Below, piece by piece: positions 19,083 through 27,911 of a DNA stretch of 64,000 bases (within the stretch, counting starts at the first letter, position 1; every line of letters starts with the position of its first letter). Where the stretch lies: positions 1 to 64,000 of the forward strand of contig NZ_JNAM01000010.1 of the NCBI RefSeq assembly GCF_000759975.1, given 5' to 3'. Origin of the DNA: Prochlorococcus marinus str. MIT 9302. GTDB lineage: Bacteria > Cyanobacteriota > Cyanobacteriia > PCC-6307 > Cyanobiaceae. Below the pieces are notes generated by a model. It made no database searches and was not told the DNA's origin. It was given only the letters and a program-made list of their open reading frames with translations. The translations under genes were made by a program, and so were the position numbers.

Positions 19083-19952
19083 CTATTTATATCTAATTAA
19101 AGGATCTAAAAAAAACCTCTTTGATTTTAAGAAATAAAAAAGACACAACAAAAGCAATATTAAAATTGCGCTAAAGCTTCCTATTGGGTTTGGAATATTT
19201 TGTGTAAAAGGTCCTGCTAAAAAAGAAGGCGTATTTTCTTTGAATTCAATTAATCCGTTGTTTATAAAGAACCAAATACCAACAAGTCCTCCATGAATAC
19301 CTATGCAATTCCACAATGAGCCTTTATCTCTAATTCTTACTAATGATAGAAATATCCCGAGTAAAAAAAATCCTAAACGTAATCCAATAATGTTCCAAAA
19401 TATCTCATTTGATAAATGATGAACTAAGCTAAAAGCTAAAGCTTGTAAAGTAATTGCTATTTTTGTTCCATATTCAAATTTTAATTCTTCTAGTAACCAC
19501 CCTCTAAAAATTATTTCCTCTGCGAATCCAACAGCTAATCCTAGTACAATAGAATTTAATAATATTCTAGGCGAGAATTCACCTATCCAAGAAATAAAAT
19601 TATTTTGCAATAGTGGTACCAAAATTAAAATTATTAAAACTAAAGAAAATAAAATACCTTTTGAAAAATCGACAAAGTTTTTTAATAATTTGTGTTTAGT
19701 TATCCCGAGAAGTACCCATGTACTTGATATGTTCCATCTTATATAAAACCAATATGGGACAAAAAAGATAAAAAGTAAGAAAGTAAAAATAGTACCAATT
19801 AAAGATAAATTTTCTCTTTCAAAATCAAGAAATAATAACGGCTGAGATAAAATCCAACCAATACCATAAAGAATTGGAATAAAAAATATAGTTGATAAAA
19901 ATCTTGGTCTTAAAAGAAAAAAACTTTTAGTGAATTTTATTAAATTTTTCAT
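19083..19952 (-). CDS. CPBP-family intramembrane protease
   Basis: The 289-residue membrane protein has about seven or eight hydrophobic segments. It has the CPBP/CAAX-protease motifs: EEIIFR (Glu145, Glu146, Arg150) and a downstream histidine motif FSLVHHL (His178-179). Family members cleave prenylated or membrane peptides, or act in protein secretion and bacteriocin immunity. The substrate in cyanobacteria is unknown. The small gene at 19970 precedes it on the same strand by 17 bases. Confidence 0.85.
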   Translation of the reverse strand: MKNLIKFTKSFFLLRPRFLSTIFFIPILYGIGWILSQPLLFLDFERENLSLIGTIFTFLLFIFFVPYWFYIRWNISSTWVLLGITKHKLLKNFVDFSKGILFSLVLIILILVPLLQNNFISWIGEFSPRILLNSIVLGLAVGFAEEIIFRGWLLEELKFEYGTKIAITLQALAFSLVHHLSNEIFWNIIGLRLGFFLLGIFLSLVRIRDKGSLWNCIGIHGGLVGIWFFINNGLIEFKENTPSFLAGPFTQNIPNPIGSFSAILILLLLCLFYFLKSKRFFLDPLIRYK

Positions 19953-19969
19953 TTGTTTTGAATATTAAT

Positions 19970-20164
19970 TTATCCCCCTTTGCCTTTGATTATTCTGAAT
20001 ACTTGTTCAAAAAGAATTGACTTTTTCTCTTTACTATAATTTATATTTTTTGAAAGATCAGATAAATCTCTATAAAATCCAATAGTTATTTTGTCTTCTT
20101 TTTCACTAGGCCATAATAAGTCTGAGACCTTTTTATATTTTTCTTTATAATTTTCTGTATTCAA
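19970..20164 (-). CDS. hypothetical charged protein
   Basis: The 64-residue soluble protein (NYKEKYKKVSDLLWPSEKED, FYRDLSDLSKNINY) ends GKGG. No domain recognised. It lies 17 bases upstream of the CPBP protease gene and is likely co-transcribed with it. Confidence 0.5.
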   Translation of the reverse strand: MNTENYKEKYKKVSDLLWPSEKEDKITIGFYRDLSDLSKNINYSKEKKSILFEQVFRIIKGKGG

Positions 20165-20251
20165 ATTTTTTTATATCCTAATAATTTAAATTCTACTGAT
20201 TGCAAATGATTAAAAGTGATGTTTATTAAATTTGTGTATTTATTTAAATTT

Positions 20252-20341
20252 ATGGCTATTAGTCTTTCTACGTTAATTTTTACATTATTATCCCCATTAC
20301 TTATTTTTGCAGTAATAGTGTCTGTTTACTTGTTTCATTAG
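20252..20341 (+). CDS. 29-residue single-span membrane protein
   Basis: ATG at 20252 opens MAISLSTLIFTLLSPLLIFA and the frame ends VSVYLFH-TAG. Almost the whole protein is one membrane helix. It resembles small cytochrome or photosystem subunits in build, but I cannot match it to a named one. Coding status is moderately supported by an isolated clean frame. Confidence 0.45.
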   Translation: MAISLSTLIFTLLSPLLIFAVIVSVYLFH

Positions 20342-20371
20342 GATAATATTTATCTAATAATAAAAATTAAT

Positions 20372-20467
20372 TTAAGGGTGTATTATCCCTGCTTTTTCTA
20401 ATGCGAAAGATAAGACTGCAATTATCGCCATTAGAGTTAGAATCTTGTTCTTATTAATGAAATCCAT
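20372..20467 (-). CDS. 31-residue single-span membrane protein
   Basis: From ATG at 20467 the frame reads MDFINKNKILTLMAIIAVLS and ends EKAGIIHP-TAA. An in-frame ATG three codons earlier (20476) is an alternative start. It has a short polar head and one helix. It is convergent with the small gene at 20252, with 30 bases between stops. Function unknown. Confidence 0.45.
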   Translation of the reverse strand: MDFINKNKILTLMAIIAVLSFALEKAGIIHP

Positions 20468-20559
20468 AATAAACATTAAAAATTTATTTATTAATTTTAT
20501 ATATAAGATAGTAGGTAATTAAATATTATAACAGTCCTAATAGAAGCTATTTTTGTAGG

Positions 20560-21060
20560 AGATTAAAACCAACTGATAGTGATAAAAGAATAATTTATTT
20601 TATTTTATTTTATTAAACTGAATAACAGAAAATTGTAGACTTTAATTTTTCCATTTATCTATAAAAAACAAAGGATCATTAAAATCCTCTTACAGATTAA
20701 GAAAAAAGTAAATCAGCATATTTACGGATTTACTGAAAACAGAAAAAGAAGTAATTTATAAATGTTGAGTTAGGAGGCAATCTAAATGATTGATAGTCCG
20801 CCTGAAATTTAGCAAATTCCAAAATATAGGAAGCGTATTCCTGAGCATGGGATTATTCGAAAATTAAAGTTCAATCAATTAGTCTGATAAGACTTCGCTT
20901 TATAATTACTAGCGATATTAGGGACTCAATTTATCGAGAAAAATCCCCGAATTCACGTATTCAAGGTTTATGAGTAAATAGACTTTAAAATATGTAATTT
21001 TATATCCTTTAAGAAGGAAATGAGATATTAAAAAAGGACTGCTCAAGCAGTCCTTTTTTA
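20560..21060 (+). ncRNA. candidate non-coding RNA region ending at a strong terminator
   Basis: About 500 bases without a supported frame lie before a strong hairpin terminator at 21031-21061. No + strand gene precedes the terminator, so an RNA ending there is the simplest explanation. A local hairpin (CAATC/GATTG arms near 20777-20791) lies inside. It does not show RNase P, tmRNA or SRP landmarks that I know. The 5' end is undetermined. Confidence 0.35.
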
Positions 21061-21061
21061 T
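21031..21061. terminator. strong bidirectional hairpin terminator
   Basis: GGACTGC and GCAGTCC arms enclose a TCAA loop and extend with A- and T-runs on either side. It lies 75 bases upstream of the iminopeptidase gene, so it must end a transcript arriving from the left rather than that gene's. Confidence 0.8.
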
Positions 21062-21136
21062 TTTTAAGAAATTATTTCTAAACTAGACTTCTTTTTGGAT
21101 AATATTGATTTATAAAGTAATTCAAAATATTTGAAA

Positions 21137-22078
21137 ATGACATATAGAGTCTTGTTTCCGCAAATTGAAGTACGTGAAAAGGGGTTTCTAAAAGTTAGTG
21201 ATATTCATACTATTTATTGGGAAAGATCTGGCAATCCAAATGGCAAAAAAATACTTGTTATTCATGGAGGTCCAGGAGGAGGAAGTCAACCAAGATATAG
21301 AAGATACTTTGATCCAGATAAATTCGATATTATTCAATTTGATCAAAGAGGTTGCGGATCCTCAACCCCTTTCTCTGAATTAAAAGAAAATACTACTAAT
21401 TATTTAGTTGATGATATTGAGAAATTAAGGATCTTATTGAAAATAGATAGTTGGCATCTTTTTGGTGGATCTTGGGGCTCAACACTTTCACTTGTATATG
21501 CAATTAAAAATCCCTCAAGAGTTATGAGCTTAACTTTGCGAGGAATATTTTTATGTAGAAAATTTGAATTATCATGGTTCTATCAATATGGTGCAAGTGA
21601 GATATTTCCCGATGAATTTGAAAAATATATTGCTGTAATACCAAAAGAAGAAAGGAATGATTTAATAAGTTCTTTTTATAAATATCTAACATCTTCAGAT
21701 GTGGAGCTTAGATCAAGAGCAGCAGCAGCTTGGACAAAATGGGAACTCTCAACTAGTCATTTAATCAATAAAAAATTCGATTTTGATAAGTCCCAAGTTA
21801 ATTCTTTCTCAGATGCCTTCGCAAGGATCGAATGTCATTATTTTATTAATAATATTTTCTTAGAAGATGATTTTATTTTGAAAAATATAAAAACAATAGA
21901 ATCGATACCAACAAAAATAATTCAAGGAAGATATGATGTCGTATGCCCTGTTAGGAGTGCTTGGGATCTAAATAAGAAATTAAAGAATTCTGAATTAATT
22001 ATTGTTAATGATGCTGGGCATTCAATGAGTGAGAAAGGTATAAGTATCGAATTAATAAAAGCTTTAAAAGGAATTTAA
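21137..22078 (+). CDS. pip: proline iminopeptidase
   Basis: This alpha/beta hydrolase of about 313 residues removes N-terminal proline from peptides. It has the oxyanion-hole HGGPGGG motif, the DQRGCGSS motif of the family, the nucleophile elbow GGSWGS, and late Asp and His residues (GRYDVVCP, NDAGHS). I use ATG at 21137; a TTG two codons earlier is possible. Cytoplasmic peptide turnover. Confidence 0.92.
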   Translation: MTYRVLFPQIEVREKGFLKVSDIHTIYWERSGNPNGKKILVIHGGPGGGSQPRYRRYFDPDKFDIIQFDQRGCGSSTPFSELKENTTNYLVDDIEKLRILLKIDSWHLFGGSWGSTLSLVYAIKNPSRVMSLTLRGIFLCRKFELSWFYQYGASEIFPDEFEKYIAVIPKEERNDLISSFYKYLTSSDVELRSRAAAAWTKWELSTSHLINKKFDFDKSQVNSFSDAFARIECHYFINNIFLEDDFILKNIKTIESIPTKIIQGRYDVVCPVRSAWDLNKKLKNSELIIVNDAGHSMSEKGISIELIKALKGI

Positions 22079-22110
22079 AATTTCTAATAAAATAATAATT
22101 TTTTTTACAA

Positions 22111-22284
22111 TCAAATTCCATTATCTTCAATATTTTGGGCTATACTCCTAAGAAGTTCAACGATATCAGAATCTTCGCATTTAGTATCCTCCTTAAGCAA
22201 AATGCACTCGTCTCTAATACTTAGATTAGTACTCCACCATATACCTGAACTATTGGTATCGTCCCATTCAAATCTTTCAGACAT
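22111..22284 (-). CDS. 57-residue acidic protein
   Basis: ATG at 22284 opens MSERFEWDDTNSSGIWWSTN; the frame ends IEDNGI-TGA. It is acidic, with two cysteines and a helical C-terminal half (IVELLRSIAQNIEDNG). Soluble, with good composition for such a short frame. No family recognised. Confidence 0.5.
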   Translation of the reverse strand: MSERFEWDDTNSSGIWWSTNLSIRDECILLKEDTKCEDSDIVELLRSIAQNIEDNGI

Positions 22285-22392
22285 AATTGATTAAATCTAA
22301 TTAAAACATTAAAGCTTGCATTACTTCTTCGTGGATTTATATACTTAATTTCAAAATTAAAAAATTTTTGAATAAATAAAAATCAAAAAAAA

Positions 22393-23016
22393 ATGAGAAT
22401 AACAAAAATACTTTGGGAGGATAATTATGAAATCGCTCTACTAAATTTAAATACAAAATTTGTTCAAGGGTTAAAAACTGGAAGTCTCCCTAAAAATATA
22501 TTTAAAGAATATTTAGCTCAAGATTATTTTTTTTTAGAGACTTTTGCTAGGGCATATGGTCTTGCCGTTTCTAAATCAAAAGATAAATATTCCATAAGGA
22601 AGTTAAGTGAACTTCTAATGGGTGTTTCAGAAGAGTTAATTCTTCATGAAACTTATGCAAAAGAATGGGGTATTGATTTGTCTAATAACTATATAAAAAA
22701 AGCTACTAAAAATTATACAGATTTTCTTGATGATACGGCTAAGAGACTTAGCTCCATTGAAATAATGTTTGCAATGACTCCATGTATGCGACTTTATTCT
22801 TGGATAGGAAAAAGTTTATATCAAGAGGATTTTGATGATAAATATAAAGAATGGATAATTACTTACTCTGATGAGGGCTTTGAAAATTTAGCAAATTCAC
22901 TAGAAAATCTTATTGAGACCAACAAAGAATCATATGATATTAATCAGGCAAGATATTTATATAAAAAAGCAATGGAATTGGAGTTGGATTTTTTTAATGC
23001 ATATTCAGATTTCTAA
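22393..23016 (+). CDS. tenA: TenA/thiaminase II-family protein
   Basis: The 207-residue all-helical protein has TenA features: the N-terminal aromatic FLETFARAYG, the HETYAKEWG segment and the MTPCMRLYSWIG motif. TenA enzymes salvage thiamin pyrimidine breakdown products to HMP. It lies 51 bases before thiD on the same strand, fitting pyrimidine salvage: TenA releases HMP and ThiD phosphorylates it. Confidence 0.88.
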   Translation: MRITKILWEDNYEIALLNLNTKFVQGLKTGSLPKNIFKEYLAQDYFFLETFARAYGLAVSKSKDKYSIRKLSELLMGVSEELILHETYAKEWGIDLSNNYIKKATKNYTDFLDDTAKRLSSIEIMFAMTPCMRLYSWIGKSLYQEDFDDKYKEWIITYSDEGFENLANSLENLIETNKESYDINQARYLYKKAMELELDFFNAYSDF

Positions 23017-23067
23017 TTTAAATTTAGAATATTTTTACGATATTTATAAATTCTATTTAATCAAATT

Positions 23068-23847
23068 ATGTATTCTAAAATTGCACTTTCAATAGGTGGT
23101 AGTGACTCTGGAGGTGGAGCAGGTATCCAGGCTGACCTAAAAACTTTTATGGCCCTTAAAGTACATGGATGCTCTGTTATTACATGTATTACCGCACAAA
23201 ACAGTATTGAGGTTACATGCGTTGAAGCAGTAGACAAGAATACTTTATTAAGTCAGTTAGATACTTTATTTTCTGATTTTGGTATTAATGCTTTAAAAAC
23301 TGGAATGTTACTTAATGAAAGGATAATTGATGATACTGCATCCAAATTAAATACATATAAAATAACCAAAATTATTGACCCAGTTATGGTTACAAGAACT
23401 GGGTCTAAATTATTGGAAGATTCTGCAATTAATGCTTATAAGAAGCTCTTATTACCAATTGCAGATTTGGTAACCCCAAATATTTATGAAGCAAATCTAC
23501 TTTCTGGTTTGGAAATTAGGAGTAAAGAAGATATCGAAAATTCCGCAATAAATATTATTGGGATGGGAGCTAAAGCAGTACTTATAAAAGGTGGCGGTTT
23601 AATAGATATGAAAGGTAAAGATTTTTTCCTTGATTTAAATGGTAGAAAAGAGTGGTTGTTTAATAATTTTATAAATACAAAAAATACACATGGTAGTGGG
23701 TGTACATTAAGTGCTGCTATTTGTGGTTACAAAGCTTTAGGTTTTGAGCTACTCGAATCCATACAAAAAGCAAAATTATTTGTTGAAAAATCTTTAGAAA
23801 ATTCTTACAAAATAGGATCTGGCCCAGGTCCCTTAGGTCATCATTAA
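23068..23847 (+). CDS. thiD: hydroxymethylpyrimidine (phosphate) kinase
   Basis: The 259-residue ribokinase-fold enzyme phosphorylates HMP and HMP-P in thiamin synthesis. The N-terminal [18 protein letters not shown] is the ThiD signature, and [13 protein letters not shown] near the C-terminus is the ATP/anion-hole motif with the catalytic region. Length is normal. Paired with tenA. Confidence 0.95.
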   Translation: MYSKIALSIGGSDSGGGAGIQADLKTFMALKVHGCSVITCITAQNSIEVTCVEAVDKNTLLSQLDTLFSDFGINALKTGMLLNERIIDDTASKLNTYKITKIIDPVMVTRTGSKLLEDSAINAYKKLLLPIADLVTPNIYEANLLSGLEIRSKEDIENSAINIIGMGAKAVLIKGGGLIDMKGKDFFLDLNGRKEWLFNNFINTKNTHGSGCTLSAAICGYKALGFELLESIQKAKLFVEKSLENSYKIGSGPGPLGHH

Positions 23848-23865
23848 TTATTTATAAAAGAAAGG

Positions 23866-24051
23866 TTAGAACCACCATTTCCTGTAGGGCTTTTTTAAAA
23901 ATAAGATTTCTTCTTTCTCCCATCCACCCTCCAACCACTCAAGATGCTCAAGCAATAAAGATTCACTTTCTCTTTTGCTTAATTGCCCAATTCTATTTGC
24001 AATACCATCAAACCTTACTTTCATCAATTCTTCAATCTTGACGTTATTCAT
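23866..24051 (-). CDS. conserved hypothetical protein
   Basis: The 61-residue protein (MNNVKIEELMKVRFDGIANR, LLLEHLEWLEGGWE, ending PYRKWWF) is soluble with a helical centre and an aromatic tail. No domain recognised. It is convergent with thiD. Confidence 0.5.
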   Translation of the reverse strand: MNNVKIEELMKVRFDGIANRIGQLSKRESESLLLEHLEWLEGGWEKEEILFLKKPYRKWWF

Positions 24052-24233
24052 AGGTTAAACAGTAAATTTTTTCTACTCAAACTTGTATAGATTTTTTTGT
24101 CAAGGATTTAATTTTATTTTTATATAAGCAGTTCTCAAATATGTATTAAATACAACTTTTTAAAATAGATAGTAATTAAGACTTATTCACATAGATTTAA
24201 TTAAAGATTAATTTATATAAAAATACATTAATT

Positions 24234-24377
24234 ATGAATAAAGAAGAAAAAGCAAAGCAAAAAACTATTTTAAACGTGGGCTATTGTGAAACCACCTCTG
24301 AATGGATTAATAGAATTATTACTGAACTGGCAGATGAAAACAAGAATTTTGTAGACTTGTCAGTTATTTGCGCTTAA
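24234..24377 (+). CDS. 47-residue soluble protein
   Basis: ATG at 24234 opens MNKEEKAKQKTILNVGYCET, followed by an amphipathic helix (SEWINRIITELADENKNF) and the end VDLSVICA-TAA. The frame has clean coding composition. Unknown function. Confidence 0.5.
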   Translation: MNKEEKAKQKTILNVGYCETTSEWINRIITELADENKNFVDLSVICA

Positions 24378-24458
24378 GTTTTTGATAACTTGATTTTATT
24401 TTGATTTATTTTCAAGAAGCTATTAACTTAAGATAAATTTAAAAGATATTTTTGTGAT

Positions 24459-24926
24459 GTGAATCCTAATAAAAAAAACATAGAAATAATTAAACAATTT
24501 AATTTATCTCCTCATCCTGAAGGTGGATGGTTTAGAGAAATAGTAAGGAGTAAGAATTCTCTAATAAGGGAAGACGGCCAAATAAGAAACCTTATTACTG
24601 GAATTTATTATCTTTTGGAGGGAGATGCAAAAAGTGCTTGGCATAGAGTAAAAAATGCAGATGAAATTTGGATTTATCTTAGAGGTGATCCTTTGAATTT
24701 ATGGTGTCTAGATAATGATAATAAGTTAATTAGAAATTTAATTTTAGATTCTAATAATCCCGTAGAAATGATTCCAGCTGGATATTGGCAAGCGGCAAAA
24801 AGTGCAGGAGAATTTACATTGGTGAGTTGTTGTGTTGGTCCTGGGTTTGATTTTAAAGATTTTGAATTGCTAAGAAATACAAATCATATTTCTAGATTAG
24901 ATAAAGCAATTAATGATCTTATTTAA
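24459..24926 (+). CDS. cupin-fold protein (DUF985-like)
   Basis: The 155-residue protein starts at GTG. The N-terminal LSPHPEGGWFREI and the central SAWHRVKNADEIW and PAGYWQAAKS match the cupin_5 (DUF985) family of small beta-barrel proteins, with likely metal- or sugar-binding histidine and glutamate. Function unknown; some members are thought to act on sugar derivatives. Confidence 0.85.
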   Translation: MNPNKKNIEIIKQFNLSPHPEGGWFREIVRSKNSLIREDGQIRNLITGIYYLLEGDAKSAWHRVKNADEIWIYLRGDPLNLWCLDNDNKLIRNLILDSNNPVEMIPAGYWQAAKSAGEFTLVSCCVGPGFDFKDFELLRNTNHISRLDKAINDLI

Positions 24927-24997
24927 AATATTTTTTCGTTTATATTTTTGAAATTATCCTTTAGATTTATAGGGCTGCTTAAATCAATGTATTTGGG

Positions 24998-25375
24998 ATG
25001 AATCAAAATTCTGTCAAAACAATTGGTATTAATGATGAATCAAGAAAAGATTCATACTTAGTATATGTAAATCAGGTTGATGGATTAAAAGGCATTCTTA
25101 ATAGGGATTTTGAAGAATGGTCAAATTTTGATAGTTGGGAAAGTATTTCAGTTCAGCAATGGATTTTTTCTAGGGCTTTGGAGGTTTTCAGATGTATGAA
25201 AATTGATATTAAATGCGATTGTTGTGAACATAATGATTTAATCCCAAATTATTCTGAGAGCATTAAAAAAGAAAAATGCTTTGGTAAAAAAAGTGCTTAC
25301 ATGATTGAAAAAGTTGTAGATGAAATTGTATTAGCTAAGGCAAGAAGAGAAAGTGATGGAACATATTCTGCATAA
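24998..25375 (+). CDS. hypothetical protein with a Cys cluster
   Basis: The 125-residue protein has a central cysteine group (CMKIDIKCDCCEH) that might bind metal. The remainder is helical (FSRALEVFRCMK; IEKVVDEIVLAKARRES). No family recognised. It follows the cupin gene on the same strand after about 70 bases. Confidence 0.6.
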   Translation: MNQNSVKTIGINDESRKDSYLVYVNQVDGLKGILNRDFEEWSNFDSWESISVQQWIFSRALEVFRCMKIDIKCDCCEHNDLIPNYSESIKKEKCFGKKSAYMIEKVVDEIVLAKARRESDGTYSA

Positions 25376-25411
25376 GATTCATAAATATCTATGGAGTGAA
25401 AAATCTTTTAC

Positions 25412-25600
25412 TTACCAGTGAAAATTATTAGAAGAACCAATCGTTAAATTTCTAGTGGAAATCTTATGGAACTTAAAGTGTACCGAATCACTGAACTCCT
25501 TTTCATCTGAGTAATTCACAAGATCTACTGGGTCGATGTTTTCATCGAACCATGCATCATATTCAATATGGTTTGGTTCAGCAAAATAACTCATATCCAA
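25412..25600 (-). CDS. hypothetical acidic protein
   Basis: The 62-residue protein is acidic in its first half (DENIDPVDLVNYSDEKEF) and polar in the rest. There are two possible starts (Met1 and Met3). Soluble; no motif. It is convergent with 24998-25375. Confidence 0.4.
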   Translation of the reverse strand: MDMSYFAEPNHIEYDAWFDENIDPVDLVNYSDEKEFSDSVHFKFHKISTRNLTIGSSNNFHW

Positions 25601-25765
25601 TTAATAGCTAAAGAAAAATTTACAAAAGGTACATTCAATACCAAATAAAGATTATTTTTTTAGCTAATTCATATTGAAAAAGGCTTAAAAATCTAAATTT
25701 AAAGATAATTTAAATGTTTTTTAAATATGGTTTCTAAATTGAAATCACATTAATGATTTTTATTT

Positions 25766-26086
25766 ATGGCTTACTATCACGTTCATGGACTTATTCCAGA
25801 TGGAATTTCTCAGTCCGAAGGTTACAAGATGTTTGAGCAGTATATTGCTTCCGGTGCACCGATGGATAATTTTGATGGATTTGAATTAGTAAGTAGATTC
25901 CATGCGCCTGAAACAGGAGAGGTTTTTGTTACTTTCAAGGCTGAAAATCACTTAGCAATATCTCAACATTTTGGGGTTTGGAGAGCGAAATTTGGTCTTG
26001 ATTGGAATATTACTGCTGTTTTAAATGATGATGAGGTTATTCAAAGAAACAAACAAGTTGCTAATGCTGTTGAAGCAATGGGATAA
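25766..26086 (+). CDS. DUF3303-like protein
   Basis: The 106-residue protein begins MAYYHVHGLIPDGISQSEGY and has the ferredoxin-like beta-alpha-beta pattern of small picocyanobacterial DUF3303 proteins (FHAPETGEVFVTFKAENHLA). A related protein is encoded at 26458-26739. Function unknown. A hairpin terminator follows at once. Confidence 0.7.
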   Translation: MAYYHVHGLIPDGISQSEGYKMFEQYIASGAPMDNFDGFELVSRFHAPETGEVFVTFKAENHLAISQHFGVWRAKFGLDWNITAVLNDDEVIQRNKQVANAVEAMG

Positions 26087-26114
26087 TTCAATTGATTGAC
26101 AGTCGATCTAAAAT

Positions 26115-26138
26115 AAGGAGCAAATAGCTCCTTTTTTT
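26115..26138 (+). terminator. hairpin terminator abutting the next start codon
   Basis: AAGGAGC and GCTCCTT arms with a 5-base loop are followed by a T-run that runs directly into the ATG of the gene at 26139. The left arm doubles as the only Shine-Dalgarno-like sequence (AAGGAG) nearby. Confidence 0.7.
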
Positions 26139-26417
26139 ATGTCTATTGAAACTACTGTTTTTACATTCAAAATAAGTGTCCCTTTTAAGGAATGGGCTGC
26201 AGTTTATGACAGCCAAGAAAATATACAAATGAATAAAGAAAGAGGAATTGTTTGCTTATATAAAGGTGTAAAGAAAGATGATCCAACCAGTGTAATTCTT
26301 ATTGAACAGGGTGAAGAAGGTAAATCAATAGTTATGTTTGAAGATCCAGCAGTGAAACCATTAATTGAGAGTGCAGGTCATATTTATGATTCGACTGTCA
26401 TATCAAGTTATTTTTAA
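26139..26417 (+). CDS. DUF3764-like protein
   Basis: The 92-residue protein (TTVFTFKISVPFKEWAAVYD, GIVCLYKGVKKDDPTSVIL, MFEDPAVKPLIESAGHIYD) matches a picocyanobacterial family I associate with DUF3764, probably a dimeric alpha/beta-barrel fold. Its ATG directly follows a terminator hairpin, so translation would need readthrough and hairpin opening, or a leaderless transcript. Confidence 0.7.
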   Translation: MSIETTVFTFKISVPFKEWAAVYDSQENIQMNKERGIVCLYKGVKKDDPTSVILIEQGEEGKSIVMFEDPAVKPLIESAGHIYDSTVISSYF

Positions 26418-26457
26418 ATTAAGAGTTCTAAAATAAGTTTTAATTATTTTTTTATTT

Positions 26458-26739
26458 GTGCTTCTTCTAATTTCTTATAAATTTAATGATTCAAACTCCC
26501 AAGAAAAGGGATCAAAAATGCTAAAGAAATGGTATGACAACGGAGGGCCACAAAATATACCAAGGAGTTATGACCTTAAATCTAGGATTTTTCTCCCTCA
26601 ATATGGCAATGGTTACTCTGTTGTAGATACTGATTCTTTAAAAACTATTTGGCGAAAATGGCAACCTTGGAGAGGATTATTGGAGTTTACTATTGAACTT
26701 TGTGCATGTTTAGATCAAACGGTGGCTCTATATTGTTAA
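26458..26739 (+). CDS. DUF3303-related small protein
   Basis: The 93-residue protein starts at GTG. It looks related to the 25766 protein (EKGSKMLKKWYDNGGPQNIP; FLPQYGNGYSVVDTDS), with a similar alpha/beta pattern and a C-terminal pair of cysteines (ELCACLDQ). Function unknown. Confidence 0.6.
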   Translation: MLLLISYKFNDSNSQEKGSKMLKKWYDNGGPQNIPRSYDLKSRIFLPQYGNGYSVVDTDSLKTIWRKWQPWRGLLEFTIELCACLDQTVALYC

Positions 26740-26770
26740 TCAAATGCGTTCTAGTTTTACCTTTTAATTA

Positions 26771-27028
26771 ATGGCTAAATCTCATTGGTTGATTAATCCA
26801 AACAGGACAGAAGTAAAAAGGTTTATAAAAAACGATAAGAGTGTTGATGGAGTTTTTGAGTATATGTTTGTAGATACTGGAAAAATAGTTGGTGTGTTGG
26901 GAAAAGAGCCGCCTTTAATGATAACAACGATTTCTGTAGATATAGATTTAGCTAGAGAAATTTATGAAAGGTTAATCTCTCAGGGATGGAGTAAAACTGA
27001 AGAAGTTTGGTCAAAAAAAGAGAGCTAG
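26771..27028 (+). CDS. DUF1651-like small protein (copy 2)
   Basis: The 85-residue protein has WLINPNRTEVKRFIKND, YMFVDTGKIVGVLGKEPPLM and the terminal ERLISQGWSKTEEVW. It is a paralogue of the protein at 18592-18840. Function unknown. It is the last gene before the decayed cassette and the left island repeat. Confidence 0.7.
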   Translation: MAKSHWLINPNRTEVKRFIKNDKSVDGVFEYMFVDTGKIVGVLGKEPPLMITTISVDIDLAREIYERLISQGWSKTEEVWSKKES

Positions 27029-27065
27029 ATCTCTACTCTAGGAATCTTTTTAGTTAACTTTTAAC

Positions 27066-27158
27066 TCAGGGAGTTTTTTTGCCTTTAAAAATCATCAGCA
27101 AAGGTATACCAATAATCATTAGGCTTCCATCAATTAATAAAAAAGTATTGAGATTCAT
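27066..27158 (-). CDS. 30-residue membrane peptide (cassette copy 1)
   Basis: ATG at 27158 opens MNLNTFLLIDGSLMIIGIPL and the frame ends KGKKTP-TGA. It is nearly identical to the 31-residue protein at 30061-30156, with mostly conservative or silent base changes, which supports real coding. Its ATG overlaps the stop of the upstream pseudogene (ATGA). One membrane helix, basic C-terminus; function unknown. Confidence 0.6.
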   Translation of the reverse strand: MNLNTFLLIDGSLMIIGIPLLMIFKGKKTP

Positions 27159-27346
27159 TTATCAATTCCTTCTGGGATATCCCATTTAAGGGGAATCCCC
27201 TTTTTTACTGAATGTTTTTTCATATCATCCATTTATTTTCTGATTTTGTTGTTGTAGGCTAACTATTCTTGATCATCGGAACCTAGACCATAATTCATTG
27301 TCGCTGCAATATAAATTCTGTGCATTCTGTATGAAGATAGTGCCAT
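27155..27346 (-). pseudogene. inactivated copy of the 63-residue island protein
   Basis: Read from ATG at 27346 in one frame, this matches the intact protein at 30153-30344 along all 63 positions (MALSSYRMHRIYIAATMNYG and KKGIPLKWDIPEG). Two stop codons interrupt it, TAG at codon 28 and TAA at codon 38, where the intact copy has glutamate. There are no frameshifts. The final stop overlaps the start of the small gene downstream. Confidence 0.8.
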
Positions 27347-27523
27347 AATTAAATGCTATGAAAATAAAGGACTTTTGGATTATCCTTTACTAAGATACAG
27401 AAGATTTGAAAATAATATGAATCTTAAAAATATAACCACTTATAAATTAAAAATTAGTAATAAATTTTCAATTACTGAATCCTTAAATTTTAATAATTTT
27501 GGCGGTAGTTGACCTAAGGGCTA

Positions 27524-27574
27524 TGCCCTCGTTGGGACTTGAACCCGAGACCTCTCACTTACCAAGGGAGTGCT
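27524..27574 (-). repeat. partial tRNA-Thr copy (left attachment-site remnant)
   Basis: 51 bases match 38123-38173, the 3' part of the intact tRNA-Thr gene, with 2 mismatches; similarity stops abruptly after that. One mismatch breaks an anticodon-stem pair and the 5' half of the tRNA is absent, so it is not a working gene. Its orientation matches the intact gene, as expected for a direct-repeat att site. Confidence 0.88.
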
Positions 27575-27656
27575 GTGATCTATCAAGAGTCCAGTTAAAT
27601 ATCGGATTTTTTTTATGGCTCCCTAAGAATCTAGTGCTTTATGAGTCAGATTTTTA

Positions 27657-27815
27657 TCAACTAATGCAATAGGGATTGCTGAAAGACCTACTGCAAAATA
27701 ATCTATTGCGTTTAAATTTTTTTACTGATTTTGAGTAGATATTAGCTGTAAGGATTGCTCCAAAATTTACTAAAACTACAGTCAAGACCAGTAGCTCGAT
27801 AGCGAGGTTGGTCAT
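27657..27815 (-). CDS. 52-residue single-span membrane protein
   Basis: ATG at 27815 opens MTNLAIELLVLTVVLVNFGA, with a strong Shine-Dalgarno element (AAGGAGGG) about six bases upstream. The membrane helix is followed by a basic, Cys-containing tail. The strong ribosome-binding site supports real translation. It lies downstream of the hli operon in the same direction. Confidence 0.55.
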   Translation of the reverse strand: MTNLAIELLVLTVVLVNFGAILTANIYSKSVKKFKRNRLFCSRSFSNPYCIS

Positions 27816-27911
27816 AAGATTACCCTCCTTAAACTTATACGAAAACTCTATAACGACTTTGTAAGTATTGAATAGAGTTTAAATTCTTATTTTTGGGAGT
27901 CTAAATCTTTT

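Noticed and set aside
27524-27574. A second tRNA-Thr gene
   Set aside because: Only the 3' part is present, the 5' half diverges and an anticodon-stem pair is broken.
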